Assembly (NCBI GenBank): GCA_028564705.1
Contig: JAPXFQ010001497.1
Span: 186,001 to 250,000, forward strand
Length of the DNA stretch: 64,000 bases
Origin: Apricaphanius iberus
Lineage: Eukaryota > Chordata > Actinopteri > Cyprinodontiformes > Aphaniidae
Direction of reading: 5' to 3'
The notes under the pieces were generated by a model, which saw only the letters and a program-made list of their open reading frames with translations, had not been told where the DNA came from and searched no databases. Shown one piece after another: positions 9,466 to 23,170 of this stretch. The translations under genes and the position numbers were made by a program. Positions within the stretch are counted from its first letter, which is position 1. Each line of letters begins with the position of its first letter.

Positions 9466-12400
9466 AGAATGGACCAAGGTTTTAGTTGTTGGTTTTTTTT
9501 GTTTCATGGATTGTTCGAATCTTAAGTTCAAATTCATCAATAACTATGTCCACCGACATAGTTTTAAAAGGGTATTCCTTTTTGCATTTCCCCAAACATT
9601 GAGATTGGTATTCGAAATTACTGCTGTAAAACAAAACAAAAACATTTTTGCATAGTCTCTCTGAAATCTGAACTTCTTGCAGACATATTGCACAAACTTT
9701 GTAAACAACCATCATTTCCTTACACTAAGCTGAAATGGTTTATTGTGCAGACGGTGATCAATATTCAAATACTATGTTTGTGGCTATAAAGTTGGTATTA
9801 TCAACTATTGTTTAGATGCATGTCATATAGTGTTTTATTATGTTTATCTGCCTTAGGGATACTTTTGCTAGTGACACCATCTGCCTCTAAAAAACTTTTA
9901 CCATCAGCTTCAAAAAACTAATCCTTTGCAACATTGCACTAGATAGTGGCGGGTTTTCGTACATTAACCTGTTTGCAACCTACCGCTATGGTACCAATTT
10001 GGATAAGGGACTGAGATGGCTATGGGCCAAAAGGGACAGAACCAAAAAGAGTTCCACATTGGATGAATCAGAATGTTTCAAATTATTTTAGCTTAAGCTC
10101 TGATGCTAAATTGTTTTTATTCCCCATTACTTTTTTGTTTTCTTTAAGCGCCAAATCAGGTCCAGTAACCTTTCGTGGACCTGTGGTAGAGTCCAGAATC
10201 GGGTTTTATTCAGCCAGGTTACTTCCAAACTAACACAGAACCAACATTCTCTTAGCTTCTGTAGGTGGTCTTTAGCGTCAGACTCTCTTCACTCAAAGCG
10301 TTTAGCTCATCTTAGCTTGTTAGGATACAGCACTTAATTGAAAAAAATGTCAATACTTGGAAGCTAAGCCTTTAAAATCACACACTTGTTTCTCTAAATA
10401 CCTTTTATTTAACCAGTACTACTTCATTCCTCTTATTAGCTCACTTGAGCTAATAAGAGGAAGGGTTAAGCTTGCGTATTAGCATGCTAATTTTTGGAAT
10501 GTTTAGAATTGTGTTTTTGTATCTATAGTTAGCATAGTAGCCTATAAGTACTATTAGACAGTATTGGCGTCTTTGCAACAAAAAAGTTTAGCATAAATTA
10601 GCTTGTAAGTTAACATGCTGCACTTGGTAAATTTTGTTTTTAATGTCTTTCAATAAATCTGAGACATTCTGGCTTCTCTGAGAATTATATAAGCAAATTA
10701 CATATTTTGTAATTAAATCATTTACACATTTGAAATGTTCTAAAATTGGTAAAAATATAAACATTTCATTTATTTCTTATCATATATTAACATCCCCATA
10801 GTTTTAGTTTCTGGTTGGAAAAACTGAAATTCCTGAAATTGCATAGTCAAGAAGGAACTTATTTAAACTTGAGGTTCAACATATAAGTGGATATCTTGTG
10901 GTTGTCTTAAAATACTTATATAAAAGGAAAACATTATTAATGTGAAATTTTAGATTCTAGATATAAAATTTTAACTTTCCATTTAACATCTCTCTAGGAT
11001 GGGATCCTGGAATATTATCAACTACATTATGTAAATTAGGCAACTACCGGGGCGTTGTCATTTTGTCCACTTACCATTATCGAGGTGTACTGCTCAATAT
11101 ACCGCAGTATTGATTTTAGTTCATCTCGCCCAGCTCTAATGGTAACTAATTTATAGTTATCAAGCTTTGGGTAATAAGATACAACTTTGTGTACACTCCA
11201 ACATCAAGACAGGCACATTGTCTCCAATTAAAATATAGCAAGCAAGATTGTGAGATTAAAATAAAGTTAATACAAATAGAAAATGGTAAAGGAATAAAAT
11301 GTAAAAAGGAAAACAAAGAAATTTGTGATAAATAATTGGGAATCCCAGCAGGCTGGGGTCTGGCTGGGTGATCAAGGGTTTACCAACTGGAGGGTCAGCC
11401 TCTTAAGAACGTTTCATGAGTGGGAGGACTTGGTCATTTAGGCCAGGTCTGCCGCCAGTGGGATTTCAAGACATGGCCTTTCCTAATATAAATCACCAGA
11501 GGGAAGGGTTGGTCTGCTTAAAGAAAACTTGGTATAGGTTAGAACAGAGCTCTAAAAATTAGAGACTGAAAATATGTCTGGAATCCAAGTTTTGATCTGA
11601 AGTTCTTTATTAAACATGGTCAAAAAGGCAAGTTAAAAAAGATTATAGGGAAATTATAACGTTTAATGTTGGTTAAAGAGGTTCCATCGGCAGAACTACA
11701 ATTCCACAATGATTAATGGAAACATTTCAAGTCACTTTTATGACTCTTAAATTATGATCAATTTTTGATTATTTCTAACCTTTAGTGTATTATTATTATT
11801 ATTAGTTTGTAGTAGTAGTAGTAGTAGTAGTGGTAGTATGAGTCCAATTTTTATTTTTTTTTATTTTTTTTAATTTGTTTTAACAATTTCCACAGGTACA
11901 GGAGGAGCAGATGACTGACGTTTGTTGTGTTTAACTTTTTATCTCCACAGCTGATAGCAGTCATTAACAGGGATTTATAATCTTCAGGAAAATGGGGGGA
12001 CTGGATTGCTATTGGGAAATACTTGAATTATAAAATTTTTGGATTTTGGTCGAATTTGAATATAATCCCACATTTGAAAAAGAGTTTATAGTATAATAGA
12101 ATTATACTAGAGGGGAAGAGGAGTATAGAAGTCTGTACAAGGATTCAACTCAGATTTAAACTAGACTGAAGAGTTTTTTTGGGATTTGGGTATAAACCTA
12201 TTCTTTGACAAGCTTCATGTTTTATAGAATATGATGTATGCGAGTCAACCAAGTCAACGACTTCTAAACCTGAGTTAAGCAAATTGTTTTATATAAACTG
12301 AACATATACCGAAACGTCAAATTATTCTAAATTCTTTGTTTTGGTGTATAGGGTCATTATTAACTAAGGGATACAGTATCAGAAAACTGGCATAAATACT

Positions 12401-12950
12401 TTATTTCCCATCCTTCTTAACCAAGGAGTTACAGTATATACAAAATACACATCAAATTGCTGATTTGCTAAATTACCTTATAGGAAACTATCATTTTAAT
12501 ACTTTGTTTAAATGACATAATTTCCCATTGTTTCTTTACTTTCTCTTTATTATTCCTATTACAGATAATTCAACTCTGATCGTTAACATTAGCTCCAGTT
12601 AATGAGCTGTAAAAACCAATACATTAAATAAGTATATAATAAAGAAAGTGTTAGGTTGTAAAGCCCCCCTTCAGAGTTTCTTTTCTCACCTTCCTCTTTA
12701 ATTGGATCACACAGCCTATCCCCTCTTACAAAATCACTAGCCTTTAATTGAATCCTTATCTCTCTCCACCCCTTCCACCTTCCTGTTTGTCAGTCTTCCC
12801 TGCAGCCAGTTCTCCTGCCTCCTACTATTTCTGTGTATGGCTCATCATATGTTCAGCTGTCCTGATTTAAAGGGAGTCAGTAACCTCCGATGCTCTAAGC
12901 TACATGTCGTTTGAGCTTATCATAGTCTCACTTTCCTCAGTTCAGAGGTG
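9466..12950. other. Intergenic DNA between tesk1 and the CRFB gene
   Basis: No ORF with recognisable homology and no RNA gene was seen. A short palindromic stretch at about 10433-10462 (CTCTTATTAGCTCACTTGAGCTAATAAGAG) could fold into a perfect hairpin. Simple ATT and GTA triplet repeats occur at 11791-11838. The 300 bp before 12954 presumably hold the receptor promoter, but no clear TATA box was picked out. Confidence 0.5.
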
Positions 12951-12953
12951 GCC

Positions 12954-15900
12954 ATGCGGACACAGGGATTCACATGGCGTGGAGTAATATTTGGTCTGTC
13001 TGTCATTGTCCGACTCAGTGCAGGTGAGTACTGAAGATGTTTGGGGATTCTCTGACAAAAAGTGTAAATTAAGCTTTTTGATGCTCTAATACTCACTGAA
13101 CAAATGATTATTTGTTAAAGAGCTTTTTTTCTCCCTTAATGATTCTTCTTTTTTTTGGCATCTTTTGTTAAATGCTGCATCAAGGTAGGTTCTCTGGCAT
13201 GTGCACCATGTTTGTGAAGCTCAACAAAGTTGTGACAATTGGACTTAAGGAGTCAGTGAGCACCTGTGTGACTATGCTATTTCTGTGTCTGGGTTTCGTG
13301 CGAATCTCTCAGGGTCGACTGGGTTAGTCTGCTACTCTGCTGTGGAATCGCTGGACTTAGGTTGCCTCCTGCGGTGGGATTGTCCCCATGCCAGTCCCAA
13401 TATCACCTACACCGTTCAGACAAAGACTCAGGGGTAAGTCCTAATCCCTGTGGGCCACATTCAAAATTCAACTCCTGCTTTAGTTATTTGATTGATATGT
13501 ACTCATAGGTACATATAAACATTGTTTATTACAGCAGCTATTCCACACATTGCTAATAAATTTGCTTTAACATTTTAATCGTGTGAAAATATAATATTAA
13601 CACATATATATCGACGATATGGTATAAATGAGTGCAGAATGTAATAAAATACAAACTTTAATAGTATGCAGCCTTCATGGTGGTGACTTTATTGCAGAAA
13701 CTTTGTATTAAGTCACAGTAAGGATTACTAATGTTGCAAGTCCACATTTTTAAAAGCAAATAACACAGGAGGGAGAGTAAAGGCCATGCAAAACTAACAG
13801 CTGTTTTATTATGTAGACCAGTACAAGTATAGTTGTGAAGTGAAAGGAAAAATCATGAGGGTTTTCTAAAAGAACAGAATCCACAATGTGTGTGGCGTTC
13901 ATTGGTCGGCATATATCTACTATAAATACACCTTTCACATCAAGAGACTGAAAATTGAGCTAATTCTTCTCTTCAAAATAACTCAAACTCAGCTTTTGTG
14001 AATATCAATGCTCAAGTCCTTCCACAGGTTGTTTATTAGATTAGACTTGGACTGAGCCATTCTATCACACTGATATGTTTCGTTCTGAACCTCCTACACA
14101 TGCAACAAGGCATGGGGTGTATTTTTCGTTTAAGTCCTTAGGAGCCTCTAACAGTTTTTTTTTGTCTGTCTAGGTTTGCCTTTTAGTTTGCTGCATCTAT
14201 CTTCCCACATACGTTGACCAGCTTCTATGTCACTGGTGACTTAAAGCCTTTTCCTGATGGCAAAATGGTGTGCATCATTACTTAAGCCTCTTCACACAAT
14301 GGCTACTTTTAGCCCAAAAAGATGCATTTTAGTCTTATCTTAACAGAGGCTCGTCTTCTACATGTTTCCACTTTGCCTCACATGTCTTGTGGTAACCACA
14401 AGCAGGACTTTATATTACTTTCTTTAAATAATGTCTTTCTTCTTGCCACTATCATGGAAATGCATTACTTCTCTAAACAAGGATGAGCCTGGAGTCCTGA
14501 TTGGCGTGTTCTTGTATTTCATTAAGCAGCTTGGCAAGTCTTGTACAGGAGCCCGTCTGGGTAACACTCGAGCTCTCCTGAACACCGTCTCATGTTTGTC
14601 TTCTCTGAATAAAATTCTGCCTCTAGCACCCACAATGTTATGTCCTTATAATAAGGTTAATCGAAAACACTTCTCACTGCAGCTCAAGGGAACAAGGTGA
14701 AAGGCCTTCTCACTGATGTGAAATTATCTCTTATTATGCCATATTCTTTAGATGTATTTACTAATACGAAATTAATCAATTAATTCACATAACCTGGAAA
14801 TATTAACACCACACTTCCATAAAGGCCAGTTTTGCAGGGTGAAAGACTTAACAGTGTTTCTGTTAATGTGTCTCCTACTAATGCTACCCGCCCCCCTTCT
14901 GTCAGTTCAGGGGAATGGTTATGTCTCGGTAGGTTTGCAGCTGCACCATGCTCTATCCGTTTTTAAATTAATAGCGGTTTGTTGAGAGTATTGTGATAGG
15001 ATCTAACTAAAAACTTCTCCACAACTGTCCCCCTAACCACTGTAAACTTTCTTGATCTCTTTGAATATTGTTTGTTCACTGATTTCCACTGACAAACCTT
15101 CACAAAACAGCTCAAGCCCCACTGGGAATCACAAAGAGATGGGGTCTAGTAGAGATTATGTCTGAAAGTATTCCATTACCAACAATTATATTGGAAATTA
15201 TCAAAGCATTTAGGCATTTTACCTTTTTTTTGTGCAAAACAGACAAAAAAAGAAAACAGTTTTATCAATTTCTTTCACTTTTACAGACACGTGATACTTT
15301 TTGTTTGTCAAAAAAAATCTCCAATAAAATACTGTAAACTTTGTTATTTTAACATGTCAAACTGCTTTTGTAACCATAAGTGTCGGGTAACTTTAAAATG
15401 GAAAGTAGGTATGTGCAATCAATGATAGTAAAAAAAACCATTTAACGTTCTAAACGAAACCAGTATTCTTGCTGCTAAGATAACATGATTATAGGAACAT
15501 TCGTGCTCCTGTGGATTATTACAAGGCTCAGTCTCCATATTTAATCTCTCACACTGGCTTGTATGGCAAAGTTTACTAATTTAATTACCCAGTTTTAAAA
15601 CGGTAATTATGATTGTCTTTCCTTTGTCAAACATTATAGATTTTGTCTCTACAAATGTAAAGTTCCTTGAGCTAAAATTTGTTCCTGGATGATATTTTCC
15701 ACTAATTTGACTTTACATTTTAAGGTCTTCCAGTGAGGGTTTATAAATGTCTGTTCTAGATTAACAGTACTTATAAAACACCTGCTTTAGCTCCGTTCTC
15801 TAAATACCTACTTTCTTCTATTAACAAATTTAAATAATATACAAATTTATCAAAATGTGAGGAAAAAGCTGCTATCTCAAAAGTTCAGGAAAGCCAAAAA

Positions 15901-17904
15901 CAAAAGAAAAAAGAATTTGCTTGGACAAAAGTTTTAACTCTCATTCAAAGGAAGCGAAACGATAATAAAAAATACAAATTATCTGATGAATTATTTAAAG
16001 TGTATCAACAGAAATAGGACATATGCAGTGTTCTACGTAAACTAGAAACTACAAAATGTTCTTTGAAAAAAGTAAAAACCAGTGTGAGCAGCAGAACAAG
16101 AAAGTCATTCTTATGCATCTGAGCTTTTGTGTTTCTGGGCTCCAGGGATCCCTGGCAGGATGTCCCGTGGTGTGTTTGGATCACCTCCCAAAGCTGTGAC
16201 GTCTCCCAGGTCTTTTCAAACTTTGAGCTGTACAGCATGATTCGCCTTGGAGCCCACCTCACCCACAGCTCCACTGTTTGGATGAAGCCACACAAGTTTG
16301 ACTACAGCGACTTCAGTGAGTGGCTATCATGGGAGTCTGCAAATGATCTTTTTTTTCCTACCTGCTGATAAAAGACTGTCTGACCCCTGGATTGAAACCG
16401 CTGCTTCATATGACATAACCTGTTTTAAGGTGTTAAATACAACTCTGGTCAAATAAACCTGACGAAAATAACACCATTGGGTTCTCTGTCCCCGCCCCCC
16501 CTGCAGCTTTCAGCCCTCCATCTGTCTCCGTCTCTTTGAAGAACGACAGTATATCTGTGAAGGTGCAGTTTCCCTGCGCTACCAACAGGAGGTGCTCTCG
16601 TGATGTGTGCTGTCCCATCTCAACTCTGATAGACCCCTGGACCACAGTAACTGTTTACAATGAGCTCAATCACTCTGACAACCAGGTCTGACATTAAATC
16701 TGTTTTATAGTATCCCAGGGTTAGACAAATTGTTTGAAGCTGAAGTGTAATTGAATTGATCTAGAACGTGCAACATTTCTACCAATATAACAGAATAGAA
16801 TAGAATAGAATAACTTTATTGTCAGTACAGAAACTCGTGTACGACACTGGATTGCCTCTCTGACTGGTGCAATAATAAAGAAAGAATTTGAAATCAAAAA
16901 ACAAAATACAAGAAAATAATTTCAAATGAATGTAAACAATGTCCAAATTGTAAAAAAAAAATTCAACAAGTTTGAATGTCTTATTGATCAACGTACACTT
17001 TAAACACTGCAGTGATTGAAAAAAACAGGAGCAAGATGTGTATTGGTAATCTCTGCACAAGACTGCACAACTTTTCATGTAAATGTCTTTCCTGTTTGTG
17101 TGTAACAGAGTCGCACGGTTTGGACCCAGGAAGTGGCTTCCAGCGTGGAGTTCTCAGGTTTGTCTCCAGGTCAGAACTACTGCGCTGTGGCCAACTTCTC
17201 CTTCCCAACTTTCTCCATGGCTGCTTCCCCCAAATCTACTCCTGGCTGTGTCCAAACCGGCTCCAGATCAGGTAAGAGAGTGTCAGATCGTTACGAAAGC
17301 AGCTGGGATCTGAAGAAAAGTATGCGTTTGTTTGCCACTGTTCACTCTGACTGAGAGGTCTCATATGGTAAGCCTGTTTGATAAAACCGAATGCTAAATC
17401 TAAACAGCCGAATTAATCTCCTGCTGGTGTTTTATTCGTTGTTAATCCTGCAGTTTTGTTGGCCGCTTATGTTTTTGTGTCTGTAGGGACGCTGCCAATG
17501 CTGTGTCTTGGAATTGGTCTGTCTTTTCTGTTCCTTGTGTTGTTTCTCACTGTGTTCCTGCGAAAACCCAGATGGGACCGACCAGCTCCTGATAATCAAC
17601 CAAAGGCTCTGGTATGATTTTCTCCAACTTCACCCAGGGTTCTTTCTTCGAACGACAGCCTTCTTACCTTTTTTTTCTGCTTTAGGGAATTGTTCAGGAG
17701 GATTATTTGGCTTCTCCCATCTGTGTCCCTGTCGACCCAGGTGATATCCACTTGGACCTCATAGATGAACACAGCTCCATTGACTCTTTTCACCGCTTTC
17801 ACAAGGACATGACTTCAAACGTAGAAAACAAGAGCTCAACCCAGCCTCTACATCCCATTCAAGGAGCGGCATATTGTCATAATGGGAGACTGAAGCAAAA
17901 ATGA
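12954..17904 (+). CDS. Class II cytokine receptor (CRFB family), 348 aa
   Basis: Seven exons join in frame: 12954-13023, 13313-13433, 16146-16315, 16507-16685, 17109-17271, 17487-17611 and 17686-17904. Intron phases are 1-2-1-0-1-0, the classic layout of class II (interferon/IL-10) receptor genes. Exon 1 is a signal peptide (MRTQGFTWRGVIFGLSVIVR). Exons 2-3 form fibronectin-III domain 1 (CLLRWDCPHASPNITYTVQ, SCDVS, YSMIRLGA, SSTVW). Exons 4-5 form domain 2 (SPPSVSVSL, LSPGQNYCAVANF), with NxS/T sites. Exon 6 is the membrane span (LCLGIGLSFLFLVLFLTVFL). The last exon gives a short tail, about 90 residues including the membrane-proximal part, with a Pro-rich box (PRWDRPAPDNQP) that could contact a JAK. 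The short tail suggests a signalling partner chain (like IL10RB or IFNGR2) more than a STAT-recruiting chain. Which CRFB number this is cannot be settled by eye. Confidence 0.85.
13650..14450 (-). mobile_element. Degenerate Tc1-like remnant in CRFB intron 2
   Basis: On the minus strand, segments such as 14041-14090 (TAGACTTGGACTGAGCCATT, then CACTGATATG) and 14190-14230 (CATCTATCTTCCCACATACG, then TTGACCAGCTTC) follow the order of an antisense Tc1-like transposase of fish. No frame survives. It explains much of the 2.7-kb second intron. Limits are approximate. Confidence 0.4.
16793..16960. repeat. (TAGAA)n tract with a LINE-type 3' end
   Basis: Four or so GAATA units (16793-16811) are followed by ACTTTATTGTCAGTACAG. 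In fish this arrangement marks the 3' end of a common non-LTR retrotransposon inserted in minus orientation. It sits in the intron between CRFB exons 4 and 5. Confidence 0.4.
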
Positions 17905-18352
17905 GGCTTTGACTCGGACATAAGCAATTCTTTTTTGTCAAAACCCCCTATGTGGAAAACATGTAGGTGAGGTGAAAACTGAAATAGTGAGAGCACACTG
18001 AATTAGGAACTTCCATTTATCTCCTGGTTTGCCTACTTTGCTCTTAGTACTTGTCAGGAAGGTTTTCCATAGCTGCTCATAGTTTTATGCACTTCCATCA
18101 ATTTATCAAAAGCATAAGAGAATGGGGATTAGGGAGTTTTTTTTTTACAGAGTGCCTTGCTGATTAATAGTTTGTTTTTGAATTTTTTTGTTTTTTCAAA
18201 AAATCTCCCGACTTTGGGAAGCAGCCTATGTGCAATTTGGAGGTGTGTGTCCTTCTCCACATCTCCGCAACCTCATTTCCCTGGTAATGTATTGCATATC
18301 GCTCAACGCAATGGTGCACTGAAGGCTTTCTTTAAGCCCCGTTGGTCTTCCA

Positions 18353-18358
18353 AATAAA
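18353..18358 (+). promoter_or_regulatory. Candidate polyadenylation signal of the CRFB gene
   Basis: AATAAA about 450 bp after the stop at 17904, with a second hexamer (AATAAA) about 18 bp later. Inferred from position only. Confidence 0.4.
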
Positions 18359-18439
18359 CCATGACCCTAATAAAACACCCATATCGGTTTCAACGTTGCC
18401 TAAGGACAACAAAGTCAGTGTTTAGGAGTGGTCATCAGA

Positions 18440-18620
18440 AACTCCTGACCTCAGTCCCATTAAACATGTGGTTAGAACTGATACAGGTGTGTGAACAAGA
18501 CACTCCACAAACCTGACTCAGTTCCACCAGTTCTGTTAAGAGGATTGGGCCAAAATTCCAGAGAGCTATCATCAGTAGCTTGTGGAAGGACACCCAAATG
18601 TTTGTCTTTACTTATGCAGT
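18440..18620 (+). mobile_element. Possible Tc1-like transposase 3' remnant
   Basis: A broken reading gives ETPDLSPIKHVVRT, then NLTQFHQFC and EDWAKIPESYHQ. This resembles the '[11 protein letters not shown]...EEWAKIP' end of Tc1-type transposases. Stops interrupt it and no terminal repeat was identified. Confidence 0.35.
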
Positions 18621-21510
18621 TCAAAAGACAATAACACTGAATACGAAAAATGCGTGCTAACTTCTTATTTTTAAGAAAATGTTATGAAGGTAAATATGTG
18701 GTATCAACTGCAGCATCTGTGCAGCCAACTGTGTTATATTAAATCAAATCGAGCAAAGAATGATTAGGCTGTAGTCTTGGCATTAGACCAGCGTAGTTGC
18801 TCCTTCAAGTTCTCTGGTTATCGAGCCAGAAACGTTATGTCCATCAATCATGGAAGAGCTAGCACTGCTGATATCCGGCTCCACGCAGTACCCAGCGATG
18901 AGCTATGCTACCATGCTAATGAAACTTTCCTGCTCCAACACAAATAACGCAGAGAGTGCTATGCGTTTGATGCTCCAAAAAAATACATAAAAAAAGGGTA
19001 ACTTCAACAACCTGAATAGGCCCGTAATTCTGTGGTCCAGTCCTGGTCCGGTGTGAAAGAGGCCTTAGAAGTGAATAGAGGCACAGAGTACAGCTGCGAA
19101 TTCACTTAATATCATGTAAAAAATTGCATTCTAATTTATTTCAACGTAGAACCTGCTTGATGATTTAAAACACGAATCTATGAGCAGATAACCTTTTGTT
19201 AAGATGGTCAACAATAGACGACAAAAAGACGGTCAATTTATAACCAGAATTATGTCACACTGATTTTATGCCATATCGTGTTTAATCGTTATTCCAATAT
19301 TTGAAGGGGACGTTCTTTTTCTTTCAACCTGGACCTTTTATATAAATGCATTACATTAATTTACTCAGCCAGACAAGTTTCGAGCCACTTAAGGTCCTTC
19401 GGGAGACTATATATCCAGTTATGATCAGCGTATATCCATGTAATATGAGTTTTGAGGGCAGGCGAAGTGCCACATTTAAATAAGGCATTATCTGCCACAA
19501 AGCTCCTTAATTTAACCAATGGTTTGTTATTCATATCTAATACTATTTCCCTTGGAGTTTCCTGCGTCTCGGAAGTGCCTCTCTGTGTTCTTGCAGTGTG
19601 ATTTACTGGCTTTTAATACAACTTATAGCAAGTTGCGAATTCAGTGATGTCACTGCAGTTCCCATGGTAGTTGTAGTCTGAGCAGGACTTCAACTGTCAT
19701 GGCGGACTGTGATGTAATTCAGATAAAATTTCAATGAAATTTGGAATTAATGCTTGGAAAAAAATGCCTATAAATTCCCTGGAATACGACAAAACAGCAT
19801 GAAAAAAAAAGCGAACTTCCCTTTTAAAGCACCAAAAATCCATTCTTTTGTTTAAATCCTCCTTACGATTAAACCAATGTGTGAAAAGTTTGCAAAAATT
19901 GCTTTTGAATGTTCTACCTTCTACCACAAATAAAGACGGAATAATGAAGCTCTAATCTCTCAAATAACTTTAATGAGTAAATCCAAAGCCGATGGGTTCT
20001 CGGATATTGCTGTTCCAGGTTCTTTGTCCTACTGTAGACAGTGGCTCTCACCGCTATTCAAAGGAGTCCCAAAGTCTTAGAGATGTGTCCATTGAAGATA
20101 TCTCTCGGTTTCTCAGGTCTTGTAATTCCATTACTCATTTAAAACTTTATTTAACTGTTAGATATCCTGTATTTCTCCCAATCTGAACTGTGTTAGTATA
20201 TCTGTTGTCACAGTGTAGCATAAGGGAGGTCCAAGATACGACTGAGAGTAACTGCTGAGGCAAAAATCATTTTCTGTTTGTGTAGACATACACAGTTTGG
20301 TGAAAAACCTAAATGTGGTTTTAGTTTTTCTCTGTTTGCTCTACGAGCTGAAACTCTGGTAGCCTCAGAGATAAATAAAGCAGATTTTTTCATCATTTAT
20401 TGCTTTAAAGACATATCTGACTCACTGTTGCCCTGCAACTGACTGATACCCCTCAGTTTTTCGCCTTCTGTTTTGCTGGTGTTGCACTCTTTCCAGAACA
20501 TTGAGATGCTTTGTGGGTTTGGCCATCCACAATTATTTGAATGTACACAGACCTGGGGGGCTTTCGTAACAGAGCCAGTGGAATTGGTTTTTATTCATCA
20601 GCACGGTGCTTTTGCAGTGGGGAGGACTGGACGATTGCATAAAGCATGAAGAGTTGGCTTGTTTCATCACCACCTGATTACACAATAGTCAAGATCCAAC
20701 CAGCTTCAACATCAAGAAGCAGAACATATTTACTTGCTGTTTGCAATAAGGTCTCTGACCTCAACTGATATTGCCCTGATTGTGTTTGTATGACAGTGTG
20801 ATGGTTTGTTTTGTTTAAAGAATAGTTCAGATTGTTTTGAATTAGTCTTTTATATGGTCTGAAAGCAACAGTTGTTTGTGCTGTGCAGAGTGTAAAGCCC
20901 TGGAGGAAAATTGTGCTGTATACCGCCACTAGAAAATGTTCCTGGTGTAAATATTTAATTCCCAGTTTACAATTTGGGTGTTTAATCAGAGTGAATCTGC
21001 ATTGCATTTAATTTTTTCTAGTTTAAAATCTAAAAATGCTGACTCGGATCAAACGAGACCTGTAGTAACATAGATGGAACAGAGACTTTGAAAACTTTAC
21101 TGCTGTGAAAATGTCTGCAATGCTGTTTGGCACTCAGAAAATGTAGACTTGGACAACAGTGAAACTTGCACTACCTAAATGGGTCACAACCAGACTTCTT
21201 AAAACAACTTTTGAAATAGGAACAGATAACGAAGGGAAGCTCATGACAAAAGAAAATTTAAAAAAAAGCAGGAGTGTATTGTTGGCTGAAATTTGTGGTT
21301 TACTTGATTAAACTTTTAGTCAGTAGTTGAAAGGTTTTACCTTTTTATGTTGGAAAAAAACATTAGTACATTTTCCAAAGTCTTAATTCCCAGTTTAAAA
21401 GTTGGAGGTTTCCTACCAGACCCTGACAGCTTCACATGTGAGACGAAGCCATAATCACCAATTTAATTGGCCCCTTTGACACTTGTATCCCAAAAAATCA
21501 TTTTCAAACA

Positions 21511-22157
21511 TTAAAGGTTGAATATGGAACATTTTCATGAAAAGCTACATTAAAAAAACAATACATCCACAGGGCTTTTACAGGGGTGCAGAATGAAAGT
21601 GCATTTCCTTAAAAAAGTATATTTCAATTAAAATACAGTATAATAAAATGTAAATTTTAACTGGACACAACAATGACGTTATGTTTACCAGCCAGTAGCA
21701 GCCATTGCGGATCGACAGATATGGTCTCTATGATCCACCTATATGATCGGTGCAGCTTGGTTGGCACTGGGAAAAAATCTTGGATTCAGCAAGCCCCAGA
21801 GATATTGGTATCCATCTCAGGAGAGGAGTGACCACAGACGAACAGAAACTAGAGTAGTTTTAGGTGAAGCCTACACTAGATGGACCCACATAAAACATTT
21901 CCTCTGCATCAAACACATGGGAACGGCATAATTTCCTCTTGGATCGGTAAGCTAACTCTTGCTTACTTTGCTAACGTTAGCTGTCAGTTAAACTCCTCTA
22001 AAATACATTCCTCACTGAACACAGTTCAGATTGGTCAGTGGGCGTATCGCAGAGAACCAGGCAACCCAACAGATGGAATTATGTTTTTATTGTTGTAACT
22101 ACAACCTAGATAAACTAGATGTTGCTATCGTGTTGATGTTCCATATCCAATCTTTAA
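21511..22157. mobile_element. TTAA-flanked MITE (piggyBac-like termini)
   Basis: TTAAAGGTTGAATATGGAAC (21511-21530) is matched at 18 of 20 positions by the inverted GTTCCATATCCAATCTTTAA (22138-22157). TTAA stands at each extreme, as for piggyBac-type target duplications. The 0.65-kb interior is non-coding. Superfamily is inferred from the TTAA only. Confidence 0.5.
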
Positions 22158-22559
22158 ACTCTACAGTTTTTTAGTAAACATTATCCTTTAGTAAAATACT
22201 GTTATATGCTAGTTCTGCTAATAGCAGGTAGAATACTCCCCTGGTTTGAAAACTGGCAGAACAGCATTAGATTCTGTTAAATCTCACACGCAGATCCACG
22301 TTTTGACTTCAGAGGTAAGCACATGCTCTTTCTTCACTATTGTCTGCTTTAGTTTATACCTGGAGCTATTTTTTTTTAAATCAAACATTTCTGACAGTTA
22401 TTTAGCTTAGCATTAATGTTGTAAAAGGTTAGGAGCTAAAAGCCTCTCTTTGGATCTAACACAAACATGACAATGGCATGAACCGGTATCCTGAAACTGT
22501 TAAAAAAAAAAATTTTCTATAATGCATAAAATGATCTAAATAGCACCCAGACATATTGG

Positions 22560-23170
22560 TAAAAGGCCTGAACCTGACAAAACAAAGTAGGGTTAAAGAT
22601 CTCATGAAGTAACATACTGTAATGCTCCACTGTCAAGAAACTCAAGAAGGTAAGAGAAACAAAGGTACACACACCTCCTAGTTTGGAAAAGGTTACAAAT
22701 TTTAGGGTTTTGAGCGTTAATCTGTAAATGGAGAAAATATCTAATGCAACCAGTTGAACATTGAAGGCTTATCAGCGTATCAGTTCACAGTTTAACAAGA
22801 AAGAGACTGGGCAAAACTGGCATCCATTAGGAAGGTCAAAAGGCCAGATCCACTGCTAATCAAAAAACAATAAAAACCAAGGCCCACCTGGGATTTCCCT
22901 AAAAATCTTGAAGACTCCCAAAGGTTTTTGGGAATAATACTCTGTGGACTCATGAGACAAGAGTGGAACTGCTAGGAAGACATACATCCGGTTACATCTG
23001 CAGTACAAGTAAAAGCATTTAAGACAATAAAAAATAAAATAAAAAAACACCAACAGTGATGGTAGCATGATGGTCTGGGGCTACTGTGCCACTTCAACCT
23101 GATCATTGAGATCCATAAAACAAAATAAAGGTAAGCGACTTGAATCAAGGTCTGGACTCTGGTGCTCATT
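22560..23170 (+). mobile_element. Degenerate Tc1-like element
   Basis: 22930-22975 (TAATACTCTGTGGACTCATG, then AGACAAGAGTGGAACTGCT) and 23052-23085 (ACAGTGATGGTAGCATGATG, then GTCTGGGGCTAC) follow the order of Tc1 transposase DNA around the first catalytic Asp and the 'GGGSVMVWG' block. Many indels; no ORF is left. Confidence 0.5.
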
